Shown piece after piece: positions 49,871 through 61,293 of a stretch of 64,000 nt of DNA. This DNA is from Epiperipatus broadwayi. Taxonomy: Eukaryota; Onychophora; Udeonychophora; Euonychophora; Peripatidae. Positions within the stretch are counted from its first letter, which is position 1. Every line of letters begins with the position of its first letter. The DNA is taken from contig JAQFVV010000014.1 in assembly GCA_028023455.1 (NCBI GenBank), positions 3,336 through 67,335 on the forward strand. Direction: 5' to 3'. The notes beneath the pieces were generated by a model. That model was not told the DNA's origin. It did no database searches and saw only the letters and a program-made list of their open reading frames with translations. A program made the position numbers and the translations under genes.

Positions 49871-51894
49871 GATGATTACTATTGACTACAAAATAAGAAA
49901 ACATCCTAATAGCAGGCCAATATAAAAAGATGGCAAAACGATCCTATATCATCTACAAAAACAAAACTACAACTGTTACTTAAAAAGCATCACAGACTTG
50001 AAGAATTAAAAAATTGATTAACATCATATTTCAATAATATTCCACATCTTAATTATTTAAATAAAATTCATAAGAAACATTTTTCATTAAAACCTGTTAT
50101 GACAACTACAATTTCACGAGGTTAAAACTTGTCAAGATTTTTTCTTAAGATTTTTAGTCTTTTAGCATTTCAAACACTTTTCTTTATCAGAGATTCTTTT
50201 GAACATGAATACACAGGAAAATTCTTAGCATATCTACACAATTGCGACAAAATCACAAAAAATGAGTTATCAATATAAAGTAGAGCAAAAGACTTTTGTT
50301 CAGAAACCAATGATTTGAAAAAAGATTTTTGAAGAATAAATTCTCATGAAAAATAGTTATCTATCATCCATGATTAAAAAGCCTCAGATAATCAAAAGAA
50401 ACATCAAAAGAAAAAAACAATTATATGTACTGTGGTATATTATTATATACCAAGGATGGCAGACAATCTAAAAAGAATTCTGCAATCAGTATAATGTGAG
50501 AATAGCTTTCTGAAGCAATAATAAATTATGAGAAATTGCAACCTCTACAAAACCCAACTAGAAATAGCAAAAACAAGAGACACATATTGGTGAAACCAGC
50601 CAATTTACAGAAAAACAATTAAGAGCACAAAGTAATGATTAAAACAGAAATCATACATGTATCAATAATATACATATTTAAATGGGAAAATAAAAATATT
50701 GAGCAGAGAAGAAGAAAATGAAATTTAAAGCTGCTCACACAATAATGGCAAATAACTCCATAAGTCAGCTTAGTGTGATAATTTATAAAACCATTAATTA
50801 GCATTGCATTTAAATAAAAAAGAAGAAATCAGGACCTTATAAATAAGTATATAAAATTTCTACTGACTGTTGTTTTTGACAGAATAACAGAATGTTAGCA
50901 TATCACATTAAATTCAATAGTCATCAATCTAAAAGTTCTCAAGACCATTCCCATACTAATAATACTACTGTTCAAAACAGAAATACCTTGAACAATGAGA
51001 GTAATATCACTCAAAGTATTGTACTATATATTAATCTGTGTCCTATTACTGACAGTTGGATGCACTTGAAAAGTTTAAATAAAATTTTGAATTGCTCTAA
51101 AGACACTGATGATTTATTCTAGATGATGGAATAACAAAAATTAGAATTACTTGTAAAATGGCATCATTATAAACAAATGTTCACCAAAATAAAAAGCCTT
51201 TCCAAAATCAAAATAGTTCTAAACAATTCCAATTGTATCTGCAAATTTCATGTAAAAACATGTTAAATTCTTATATGTTCATATTTCATAGCAGCCAGCT
51301 ATTTTCTTTTGATTAGGAATGTGAATTTATTTTTGCCATTGATATTTTTGAAGCATATTCATTCAATGTTGGCACTTCATTTTTTTTATTTTTTGAATTT
51401 GTAGTAATGATTCAATTTATAAATATTGTCTTTCTATTATAATGGAAAACACATAATTCATTCATAGTCTTGAGCTGCTGATGTAGGGATACCATTATCT
51501 CACATCAGATCATGTGAAATATCTGATTCTTGCTTAATATTTCTTTTCTAACTCTTACTCTTTTTAGGAATTAGAACTACTCTCAACATTGCTTTGATTA
51601 TTAACTTTTAAAGATAAAGGGACTTTTTTTCCATGTCATATTTAAAAATCAGTATATTCAAAAATATGTGTATTAAAAAATACACATAAAATAGCATTAA
51701 AATATTATATTTTTCCCATTTCAAGTTTTTTTGCTCAATTACAATTGTTCTATATGGTTAAGCATAACAGTGGTAACAGACTTGATAGTTATAACTTCTT
51801 GAATCAATTTTCAATTCAACGAATAAAAAATCTTCATTGATCAAAAGATTGGAACTTAGTGCTCATCTTGCCATTTGAGTAAACTTCTCAGCAA
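49871..51894. other. AT-rich sequence, no gene seen
   Basis: No frame above 76 codons, no element ends and no match to the missing half of the gypsy-1 3' LTR that I could see. Confidence 0.55.
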
Positions 51895-51908
51895 CCAATT
51901 GTAATGTT

Positions 51909-53099
51909 TTTTTCCTCAGGGATGAAAGCTTTTATTCATCAAAAAGACAAAATACACAGCAGTTAAAAAGATTTACAAAGAAATGATTACATGGCAAAAT
52001 GAAATTCAAGTACAATATGGTGAAGGGGATACATATGAAATGGGAAGGGGATATGGAAAGGATGTGTAGGCCAGACAAAGAAGAGTCTTTGGTAAGGAGC
52101 AATGTTGATAGGCTTGGTTGTCCTGGTGGATTAATAGGAGGATCCATATGTGACATTAATTTTAAAGGAATTGCTATATGTTAAATTTTTAGAGGTTTCA
52201 GGGAAGAATGAGGAGGTTTCTGAGTTATGCTTAGATGCAACAGGCTGATTTTTGTCCTTTGGAGATATGATTGGTCATGTTGTTCTTTTTGACTTGCTTT
52301 TTACCTTTAATAGAACAAACCACAGCCTGAAAGGGAGGAAAGTCCAGAGGGCAAGGAGATGGAGACTTTGAAATAGGTTCTTTGGTGATGTTTTTAGTCA
52401 AGTTTTGTTTGAACTTCAATTTGGATAAACTTTGGGTAATTTTGAAGATTTTAGTTCATGTAGTTTAGAACTCTGCACGTTTTTTCCGCTAGGGGAAGTG
52501 GCCATCTTTAAACCGTTTGAAAGAATGAAAAGTAAAATGAAAACAATTTTGAAATGGAAAAATTAAATATATTGATGTAAAAGCAAAAAAAAAAAAAACA
52601 CTGGAAACTTGTTATTAATAATTTTAGTTGAATAATGAGAAAATTGAGTGGAATTTTACGTGGGCAGTTATCCCAGAGGATGGGGGGGGGGTCTGAAAAA
52701 AAGATTGTTAAAATGGCCTAAATAACCGGAACAACATACAAAAAACTTTATAAACAAGTTCTGAGTGACATGGAATTGAAATAGGAGAAATATTTAAGAG
52801 TCTAAGAGGGATTAAAACCCTTTATGGTTCATGAAACAGTTGAACCACCCACCAAACTGGGGGGAGATGAGGTAGTTGAATGCTGATAAGCACAAGATAG
52901 ACATAGGGAAATTGTGTTTAAAATGCACTAAAACTGAGATTTAGCGAATGAAAAAGTATATTAGCAGCAAAATAAAGCCTTTAAAGGGTTAAATAAATAT
53001 AAAAAGCACCTTTCACTGCTGCAAAACCAACCTTTCTGAGCCATTCTGTGCGAGCTGTGAGGAGAATGAATTTCCAGTAAGAGTTCCACCTATGGACTG
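51909..53099 (-). pseudogene. Retroposed mRNA-like sequence (processed pseudogene candidate)
   Basis: Flanked by a 14-bp direct repeat with one mismatch: CCAATTGTAATGTT (51895-51908) and CCAATTGTAACGTT (53100-53113). On the minus strand it ends with AATAAA (plus TTTATT 51931-51936), then 17 nt, then a 7-A tail (51907-51913), the layout of a polyadenylated transcript. It is richer in G and C than its flanks. A frame starts MATSPSGKNVQSSKLHELKS at 52505, ends after 29 codons, and continues in another frame as a lysine-rich stretch to 52231 (NLTKNITKEPISKSPSPCPL). I do not recognise the parent gene; a SINE/LINE-derived transcript is possible. Confidence 0.6.
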
Positions 53100-53113
53100 C
53101 CAATTGTAACGTT

Positions 53114-54029
53114 GCTATAGTTAGAATTTTCAAAGTCAACAAGAAGTTAATTGAAAAACTTAACTTTTTAGTATATTCAACTTACCATAAAATTCTAAAT
53201 GCAAAATAATGGTAATATATCTGAATAATATATGCTTTCATAGTGCTACATTTATTTAACTTGTCCTAAAATGTTCTTTTAAATCTTATTAGTTATTAAA
53301 ATAAAAAAATAAAATTTATCATTTTTTTTTTAATATTTGAAATCACATTCTCATGCAACAAAAATAAACTGATTTATTTTTATTTTACAACTTCTTTTAG
53401 ACTACAAATCTGATACGGTCATTTTCAATTATTACTTGTAGAATATTAATAAAAACATTTCCCAAATTACAGATCAAAATTGCAATATTTAATTTTCTAT
53501 AGTTGGTTCACATATTTATAAACTAAAAAAAAATTTTTTTTTGAAATCTACAGTTAAAAAAATACATAAATCAATATTTTTAATTTGCTAACGATTTCAA
53601 TTTGGACTTTTTTTTTTTTTAGTTTAAAGGTTAATTCTAAAGCTAGTTTACAAGAAAATTCAAGTACACAATTTGTTGATTTAAAAATCATTAAAATAAT
53701 AAAAAGAAATTATTACTTATTTTATAATTTTCAATTTATTTAAAGGAGTTATAAAGTATGTGGTTTAAATTGTATAGATAAAATATTGTTCACTCAAGAT
53801 TCCTATGGTCTGGCACAACTTTTACTATATAGATAAAATTATGAAAGGTCTTCTGAATCATGACATCTAGTCTTTATTATTTTAGAAGAAATTATTATTT
53901 ACTTAAATGTATTCACTTTAAAAACACACACAATACTGTGTAGAAATTAACACACAGACTTTTAAACTAAAGTTAAATATAACATATTTATTTAAATAAT
54001 GTTCTTAATAAATTCAACACAAGAAATTA
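53114..54029. other. AT-rich sequence, possible decayed RTE endonuclease part
   Basis: If RTE copy 2 were full length its endonuclease would be here, but I can follow homology only from about 54030. No other feature. Confidence 0.4.
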
Positions 54030-54559
54030 TTCCTGATTCGGGAAATGTAAGATATGTGGTATTGCAAAACTAGAAAAATAGAAATTATTCCAAAAAAAAA
54101 AAAAAACACATTCATAGTTGATATTCCTAATCTTCAGAAACATTCCAATGAATTTAAATTAGAACTTACAAATTGGTTTTCAAATATTAACAGATTTAAA
54201 GTATGATTCAGATTTAAATGAAATCAATAAGAAGATAATTGATATACTTTTAGAAACTACAACAAAGATAGCTGGAACAAAAAGATGGCAATGAACCAGT
54301 TAAATTTCTATTGAGATAAGACAATTTATGAAGACAAGTAAAATGTGAAAAATTATATTAAAAAAAAATGCATTAAGAAGAATTAAATATCTAGAATTTT
54401 GTAAAACGGTGTGAAAAAGAATTAATAACAATAGAATAAAATATAATTGTGAATTATTAAGAAAAGCTATAGAAGTGAATAAAAGTTATAAGAGTGTAAA
54501 ACAAGATATTGATATTGATAGGAACCTTACTTCTGCAATAAGAAAAAAATAGAACTATT

Positions 54560-56085
54560 ACTAAAAAGAGAGATGAGGTCATGAAATGTGTAGAAGAATT
54601 CTATCAAGAATTACATAACAATAAAGAACAAAGAAAAGTACCTCCTACAACAACTATATTTTCTGAATAGCCTAGGATTTTAAATGAAGAAGTGAGAAAT
54701 GAAATTAAATGTATTAAGATAGAAAAAAGTCCAGATAATGATGGAATCATAATTGAGAAGTGAGAAATGAAATTAAATGTATTAAGATAGAAAAAAGTCC
54801 AGATAATGATGGAATCATAATTGATATCTTAAAAGAAACAAGTGAAGAAATAGAAAATGTTTTGTCAAAGTTATATACCAAATATCTAAATAATAAAGAT
54901 GTATCAGATGACTGGAACAATACAATATTAATATTTAAAGAGGGTGATGAAGAAGATATAAGCAATTACAGATCTATCAGTCATTTGTCAATTCTACACA
55001 AAATTTTTATCAAGACAATTACAACTTGTTCACAGCGAACTTTGGATTTTATCAAACCAAAAGCAAAATCTGGATTTAAAAATGATTTTAGTATGGTAGA
55101 TCATATACAAGTATTGTGAGAAGTTATAGAAAGGAACAATTTATCATTATTTTTTGGATTTGTAGATTATGAAAAGGTATTTCATTCTTTAAACATTTCT
55201 TCAGTGATTATAGCATTAGATTATCAAAGTATAGATCCAGGATAGTCATATTTTGAAAAATATTTATAAAAATGCAATAGCAATAATTACATTACATAAT
55301 GATACTAGAAAGATTAACAATAAGAAGAGTGTACGACAGAGTGACTCCATATCTACAAAACCTTTTACAGCAGTTTTGCAATAAATATTTTGTGGTTTAA
55401 AATGAGAAGTTAAGGGAGTAAAAGTAAATGGAAATTATTTAAGTCACCTAGATTTTGAAGATGATGTAATTGTTTTTACAAATAATGTTAGGAAGTGTTG
55501 CAAGAGTTATCAGATGAAAGTAAAAAAGTAAAACTATTGGAAAATATTAAAAAGACTACAGCAATGTTCAATGACTTTTCTCAAAAGAAAATAAACATTG
55601 GTAATACTGTGTTAGAGGAAGTTAACTTAAAATACCTTGGTCAGGTGGAACCATAAAGGACAAAATTAATCATAGAAGTAAACTTGTTTGGAGTGATTTT
55701 GTTGGAAATAACTTAATATTAAAGAAAATATACCTATGAATTTGAAAAGATTTTTTAATAAATGTGTACTACCAGTTTATATTTATGTATCTGAGATTTG
55801 GACAATTATCAGAAGAGCAATACAGAGACTTCAGATCATTTAACAAAGTATGGAAAGATGCATGTTAGGAGTAACTAGAAGAGATTGAAAATGAAATATA
55901 TGGGTGAAAGAACAAACAGGTGTTAGTGACATCTTTGTAAAAATGAAGAGACTGAAGTAGAATTGAGCTGGACATATTGCTAGAAGAGATGACAATAGAT
56001 GAAATAAAGAAGTGTGCTGGAGTGATGTGAAAAAGAGAGGTTAGAGATTGGAGATGGATTGAACCTGAAGAGACCTTCATCCTGC
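54560..56085 (+). pseudogene. RTE reverse transcriptase, copy 2
   Basis: Pieces in order: RDEVMKCVEEFYQELHN, EVRNEIKCIKIEKSPDNDGI, DWNNTILIFKEGDEEDISNYRSI (RT block 1-2), KSGFKNDFSMVDHIQVL, GFVDYEKVFHSLNISS (block A, with D-to-H change), KSVRQSDSIS (block B), HLDFEDDVIVF (block C keeps DD but A is E), LKYLGQ and the C-terminal GHIARRDDN region. Stops occur after HIQVL, in block B and repeatedly afterwards. The best open piece is 54760-55119 (119 codons). Confidence 0.85.
54689..54824 (+). repeat. Perfect 68-bp tandem duplication
   Basis: 54689-54756 and 54757-54824 appear identical (each GAAGTGAGAAATG...CATAATTGA). Length is not a multiple of three, so it shifts the RT frame. It is far fresher than the surrounding element. 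Confidence 0.9.
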
Positions 56086-56328
56086 AATGAAATAATAACA
56101 GTTGAAAATGATAAGCAAAATAAACTATATTTTAAAGATCAAGACTTGGAATGAGTAGTTGAAATGAAATTTGCAAAATAATCTTTCCAAAAACAAATTT
56201 TGGTCAAGAAAAATAACTTTTCTACATATTTTAACATTTATAATTTGCTTATATAAAAACAAGTGTACAAAATATATATATACAATACATAGTCAAATTA
56301 ATATCCATATTTGTAATACTTAAATTTA

Positions 56329-56490
56329 TATGCAAATAGAGGAATTTAAACTCAGGATTGTTCAGTCCATCCTCTATTTTAGCTCAAGCAACTGCTACAC
56401 ATGATCCCATATGTGTATCAGTTGCTAGAGATAGAGTGGAGGATGAATAGATTAAAAAATTCCGAGTTCAAATCTTTCTATTTACAAATA
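56329..56490. repeat. Inverted pair of tRNA-like repeats
   Basis: 56331-56403 pairs with 56410-56488: TAGCTCAAGCAACTGCTACA against TGTATCAGTTGCTAGAG, and AAATAGAGGAATTTAAACTC against GAGTTCAAATCTTTCTATTT. Both arms carry a B-box-like word (GAGTTCAAATC at 56464-56474, its relative on the minus strand at 56343-56355), suggesting two tRNA-derived SINE heads in inverted orientation. No clear target duplication. Confidence 0.6.
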
Positions 56491-59186
56491 TGAGAAACAT
56501 TTAATATAAGCAAAAACTTATAATATTTTTCATTTGAAAAAAAAAAACATTAATCTGGGATAATAAAATAACTAAGAGTGCTGGTTTAATCATACTACAT
56601 TGGCATTGTTTTCACATTTGGATGCGGTTTTAAGTTATGTTAAGATTCTCATGTTGTTTTCATATATCTAAGGTTTAACTTGCTTAACATCTAATTAAAT
56701 GTACAAAAAGAATGTGCTAGGAATGTATCTCATACTATATTGACAAGCATCACACTTGTGAAATTTAAATGCAAATTTTTGTAAAATGCCATCTATTATA
56801 ATTATTAACAAATATCATAATGAAATTCTTTGGCAGATCAAAAACATTAACAAACTGATTAATATATTTCATATTGAGTATAAAATATTTTGTGCTAATA
56901 TAACATCAAACTGATAATGTAATGAAGGTAATATGAGCTTTATCTCAAATACAATGTAACAAAATAAATATATTTTAAGTCATTTCAATTTTTTATAGAA
57001 TCTATCTATACAATAGAAAAATTAGAATAAACAATTCAATGTCTACATTTTGATATGCTAATTGTTCCAGAATTGTCAAGACAGTATCACAACAGATATT
57101 TGATGTTTTAAAATAGATGTAAGATATTAGATTAAATATCTGTCTTCAGTTTATTTAAGCTCACTATATTATTAAGTTTATTTTTATAATTTTTTTTGAA
57201 GAGAATGATAACTATTGGGATTATCAATGGTTGTTTAAATATTATCAAATTGTAAAATTTGTATTAAAAAATCAATTTGTTAAAGACTTCAACAGGGAGT
57301 GATATAGTCACCCATTAGTGATAAATAAATAAAAAAGATAATGAACTGGCCTTTCTATAACTATTATGTCCTGCTATATAGTTTAACTAATTAATCATAT
57401 GCTAATAGTTTCTATTCTTGATTAATTGTGCACAATAATAGTAAAGTAACTTTTTTTTTCCAAGTCAGAATTATGTTTTATTTATAAGATCAATTTCCTT
57501 CCAACTCTACTTATTACAAATCTGGATAAATATTTTTGTTTCGAAAAAAAAAATCTGGATAAATACAAAACTTTCTATTTTCCAACCAATTTTTAGTGAA
57601 CCAAAATAACATAGAAAATATATATATATATGGTATATTATAGATTACAATTATTATACTGCATATATTAATAAAAAGGTTGAATAGTTATAAAAATCAG
57701 ATCAAATGTGTTTATCAAAATGAATATCTATAATATATACATATTTGATTCTCGATAGTGACACACATATAAAACTAAATAAATTTGCAAATTTATGCTA
57801 AAAATTAATATTTCAAAACAGAAAGCATCAGAAAAAAGTGTGATATCTTTAATATCAGGATACGTTAATGTCAATCTAAACAAAATAGGAAAAACATGTA
57901 GCCAAAAAGTATAATATTCACTAATATTTTTTTATAAAGGCTTCATTTTATCCATAAGCTGTATAAATATCAGTTCTCACAAATTTATAATGCATTGAAA
58001 AATAAAAGTGATTCTATGATGAAAGTTCATTTTTAGTTTTTGTAAATTTATTTACAAAAATAATAAAACTTAAAAGTATGAGCGATTACTGCTTATTGTC
58101 AGCATATTAAGTCTATAAGAGCATCTTGTAGTATTGGGATCATTAGTTTACAATAACTTTTAAATACGAGATGCGATATTATATATTTATAAATCACAAT
58201 ACCACAATCTTCATGCAATAGAAAAAAACAATCTGCTGTCAGGTAATATTACAATTAAGTAATAAATAGATAACTAATGTACTATTATTTGGCAATATAT
58301 ATATATATATGATTAGCTTATTTAAGAATGATGGTTATATTATGAGATTTACATGTTAACCAGTTAGCAATTGACAACTATAATTTAATATATATATTTA
58401 TTTTATATTAATTTTATTATGAGCTATTGGATGAAAAACAATGACAAGCTGTAGTTGAAAGTTAAGTATTACTGATTGATCAATCATTGTCTTTGCTATT
58501 GAAATTATAAAATGTTTTTAAGCATATATTTTTATACAGAGCAGTCAATTGGGTATAAAATATTACATCTTACAAAAATTTCAACAATTCCAGCTTGATT
58601 ATATTATATATTAATACAATTTTCAGGTCTCAATTTTGCTAGTTTTTAGCTCCATCATTTCTAAATCAATCCTCAGTTAAATAAAATATATAAAAAATGT
58701 TTGATTTAATAGATCTATTGTATTAACTTGCCACTTAGATGTTGGAATATCACATGATCTGCTAAACAACTAATCATAAAATTAATTATTATGGCTTATG
58801 CAGTTTAACATAAGAACAGAATTGCAGATTATATAGATTAAGATTTTTGAATTGATTCCTAGATGAATAAAATATATAAAAAAGTCAGTTTCATCAATTG
58901 AATGTTACATGACTTTTCTCTGAACACATGACCATAAGATTATATTTTCTTTTGGATATATTAATTCAAATTTACTAAAAATATATAAAAAATGAGTTTG
59001 TTGCTTGGGAGTTCATGTGAATTGAATTGCAATTGTTCCACTGCATTAAAACATATAGGGAAAATTAGTATTAATATTAGAATTAATTATAGTATGTAAT
59101 TAGTCTGCTAGATGTATGTAAGATCTTAATTTAAACTAAATAGTTATATTCAATCTATTCCATCAAATCTTATTTATTAAGTTTAC
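56491..59186. other. AT-rich sequence, no gene seen
   Basis: Many TA tracts. Near 58685, 58870 and 58980 the words AAATATATAAAAAA recur with loosely similar surroundings, but not convincingly as one repeat. Confidence 0.5.
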
Positions 59187-59199
59187 ATTAAGTTAATAT

Positions 59200-59710
59200 C
59201 AATAAGCCAATAAGCTAATGCACATGTGCTTTGTAGATGTCACTATATAAATGAATACTCCCACTTTTTCAAATACAAGATAAAGTCTTTGGGAAAAGAT
59301 AGAATGAATCCATCTATCTTTTTGACCCAAATGTATATGTATGGGCAAATCTTAAGTGTTTGAAAATGAGAGCGTGAAGTTGTTAATTGATCACTTTAAA
59401 TTACTTTTTTACTACGTGAATGAATGACGCTTAAGATTTGTCCATACATATATGTTTGTAGTAAAAACGTAATTTAAAGTGATCAATTAACAACTTCACG
59501 CTCTCATTTTCAAACACTTAAGATTTTCCCATACATATACGTTTGGGTCGAAAAGATAAATGGATTCATTTTATCTTTTCCCAAAGACTTTATCTTGTGT
59601 TTGAAAAAGTGGGAGTATTCATTTATATAGTGACATCTACAAAGTGCATATGCATTAGTTTATTGGTATTACAGTTTATAAAAAAAAATCACGCTATATA
59701 AAATAAATGT
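59200..59710 (+). mobile_element. Long near-perfect foldback element with 13-bp target duplication
   Basis: Arms of about 215 bp: 59200-59412 and 59460-59669 pair with few mismatches (TGTAGATGTCACTATATAAA left, complement right; AGAGCGTGAAGTTGTTAATT left, complement right). The loop contains an extra inverted copy of ATGTATGGGCAAATCTTAAG. An A-rich tail (59671-59710) follows. ATTAAGTTAATAT is found exactly on both sides (59187-59199, 59711-59723). A transcript would form a hairpin of more than 200 bp. No coding capacity. Confidence 0.82.
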
Positions 59711-59723
59711 ATTAAGTTAATAT

Positions 59724-60479
59724 ATAAATCCATTCATACTAAACTTATAAAGATCTAATCAACTTGACCTAATTTAAAAGCAAATTAGAAAATAATAACT
59801 ATGTAACAACTCCATAAATAAGCTTTACTTCCTTAAACAGTGGTGTTTTAAATCTTGATTCACAGCAAACTATGAAAATAATTTAATTTATATTATTTAT
59901 TAGGTGAAGTAATATTAATAGGCTCCTGTTGATTATATGAATATTATTATTCTACAATGACTATTTTTCTGTTTGGTTTTTCACCTCCCTAGTGGCACAT
60001 TCATTATTGTGATGAACAAAATCCATTCACATCATTGTTAATCATCCATTTTTTAGTTTCAATTTTTTAAGCATTATTACTTGTCTGGTGAATTCAGTAA
60101 TCTATAAATAAAGTGCAGGAAAAAGTCTCTCATAGTTTCATCCAGTTTTTCCAAATTACAGCTCTTCATCATCCATCCATCTCATCTATGGTTACTTTCT
60201 AACTCAGATTCAATCTCTAAATGTTTTCAATGATGTCAATTATACCAGTTTGTACTCCCACCCAAATATTTTGTTTCAGATTCTTTCTTATTATTCCCAA
60301 AATAAGATAACTTCAAATAGATTTATAAAAGGGAGTTCAAATTTATTCTAATATCCATTTATTTTACTGATATTCTTAAAAATCTTATGCAAAGTTACAA
60401 TTTAAAACCACCATAGATTGTATGAAATTGTTATTTGTAAAGATATCTCTCTAAATGTATATACTTGTTCCAGGAATAC
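59724..60479. other. Sequence without assigned gene
   Basis: Less AT-homopolymeric than neighbours from about 60100; could be the eroded continuation of the minus-strand LINE remnant to the right. Confidence 0.4.
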
Positions 60480-60790
60480 ATTCAACACAGTCCACTATGT
60501 TGGTGATAAATATCTTAAATGATTTCTGGATCTTTTGATATCTATAAATAATCTAGAAGACAAAAGCTAGTGAGAATTTCCATGTCTCCACCACAAATTT
60601 TAGTACTTAGCCATTTTTATCATTCATTGTTCAACTTTTGTAATAGGTATTATCAGAACTTCTACATTTTGAGCAGTAAGAATGAAGTTATCAGAATATC
60701 TAAAGTTCTGTTTCCTCTAGCAATCCTGAATCCTCAATTGCTTTTATTCTATTTGGTTTATTCTATAAAAAAAGGTTGAATATAATAATA
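60480..60790 (-). pseudogene. Possible LINE reverse-transcriptase remnant
   Basis: Minus strand near 60740 reads NRIKAIEDSGLLEETEL, similar to the NRI..AIEDSGLLEE.QFGFRK block of many LINE RTs, followed by an SDN-like word and further down LLFIDIKRS, reminiscent of FIDLEKA. Frames change repeatedly and no catalytic motif can be confirmed, so this is a weak call. Confidence 0.3.
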
Positions 60791-61042
60791 TGCAGTCCTG
60801 TCTTTTTTATTAATATAAAACCAATGTTTGACAATAGTTTATTTCAATAGTAGTTTCCGATTCCATGCACATTTTTATTGTAATATTCATTAGTCTAGTA
60901 TGCTTCCATTATAAACATTTCATAATTAGCATGACTAATAGAATGAAAAATGTTGCTATAAATAGAGCAGATAAAGATTTCTTTCTGATATTCTATAGCT
61001 GTTTTAATTATCCAGTATAAGTAAACAACCTTGAGTAGTTTT

Positions 61043-61280
61043 AAGCCAATAAATATCACATGACCACCACTTCTTATACTTGTGTATAACTGTTGTTAAA
61101 ACAGTAAAAACTCACTATATATATTGCTACACACAGCAAGCTAGAGTAATCAATGGACACCAGAAGCCTTGTGCATAAAATCCCCATCTAGTGCCTACTC
61201 ATTCAATATCCCTAGACTAGTTTCTGGATTATGGCCTTGCTGTGTGTGGCAATATATATAGTGAGTTTTGCCTGTTTTAA
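61043..61280 (-). mobile_element. Palindromic retroposon-like element, copy 2 (internally deleted)
   Basis: Reverse orientation copy of 7712-8207: it has TCACATGACCACCACTTCTT, CTTGTGTATAACTGTTGTTA, AAGCTAGAGTAATCAATGG and ends GTGAGTTTTGCCTGTTTTAA, but most of the middle and part of one arm are missing. A perfect 13-bp direct repeat CTTGAGTAGTTTT brackets it (61030-61042, 61281-61293). It confirms both element ends seen in copy 1. Confidence 0.85.
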
Positions 61281-61293
61281 CTTGAGTAGTTTT

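Larger units (their letters stand above)
54030..56106 (+). mobile_element. RTE-type LINE, copy 2, old and heavily mutated
   Basis: Begins near the end of the endonuclease/linker (IPNLQKHSNEFKLELTNWF) and runs through the whole RT to the C-terminus, ending TTCATCCTGCAATG as in copy 1 (TTCATCCTGCAGTG) but without the GATGAT tail. Nucleotide similarity to copy 1 is clear from about 55150 to 56090. Numerous stops and frameshifts mark it as much older. It contains a perfect 68-bp tandem duplication. Confidence 0.88.

Noticed and set aside
51898-53108. Solo LTR ending TGTAA...TTACA
   Set aside because: The TGTAA words are part of the target duplication, and AATAAA plus A-run placement fits a retroposed transcript better.
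58680-59000. Three loosely similar AAATATATAAAAAA blocks
   Set aside because: Spacing and flanks do not agree; likely low-complexity coincidence.
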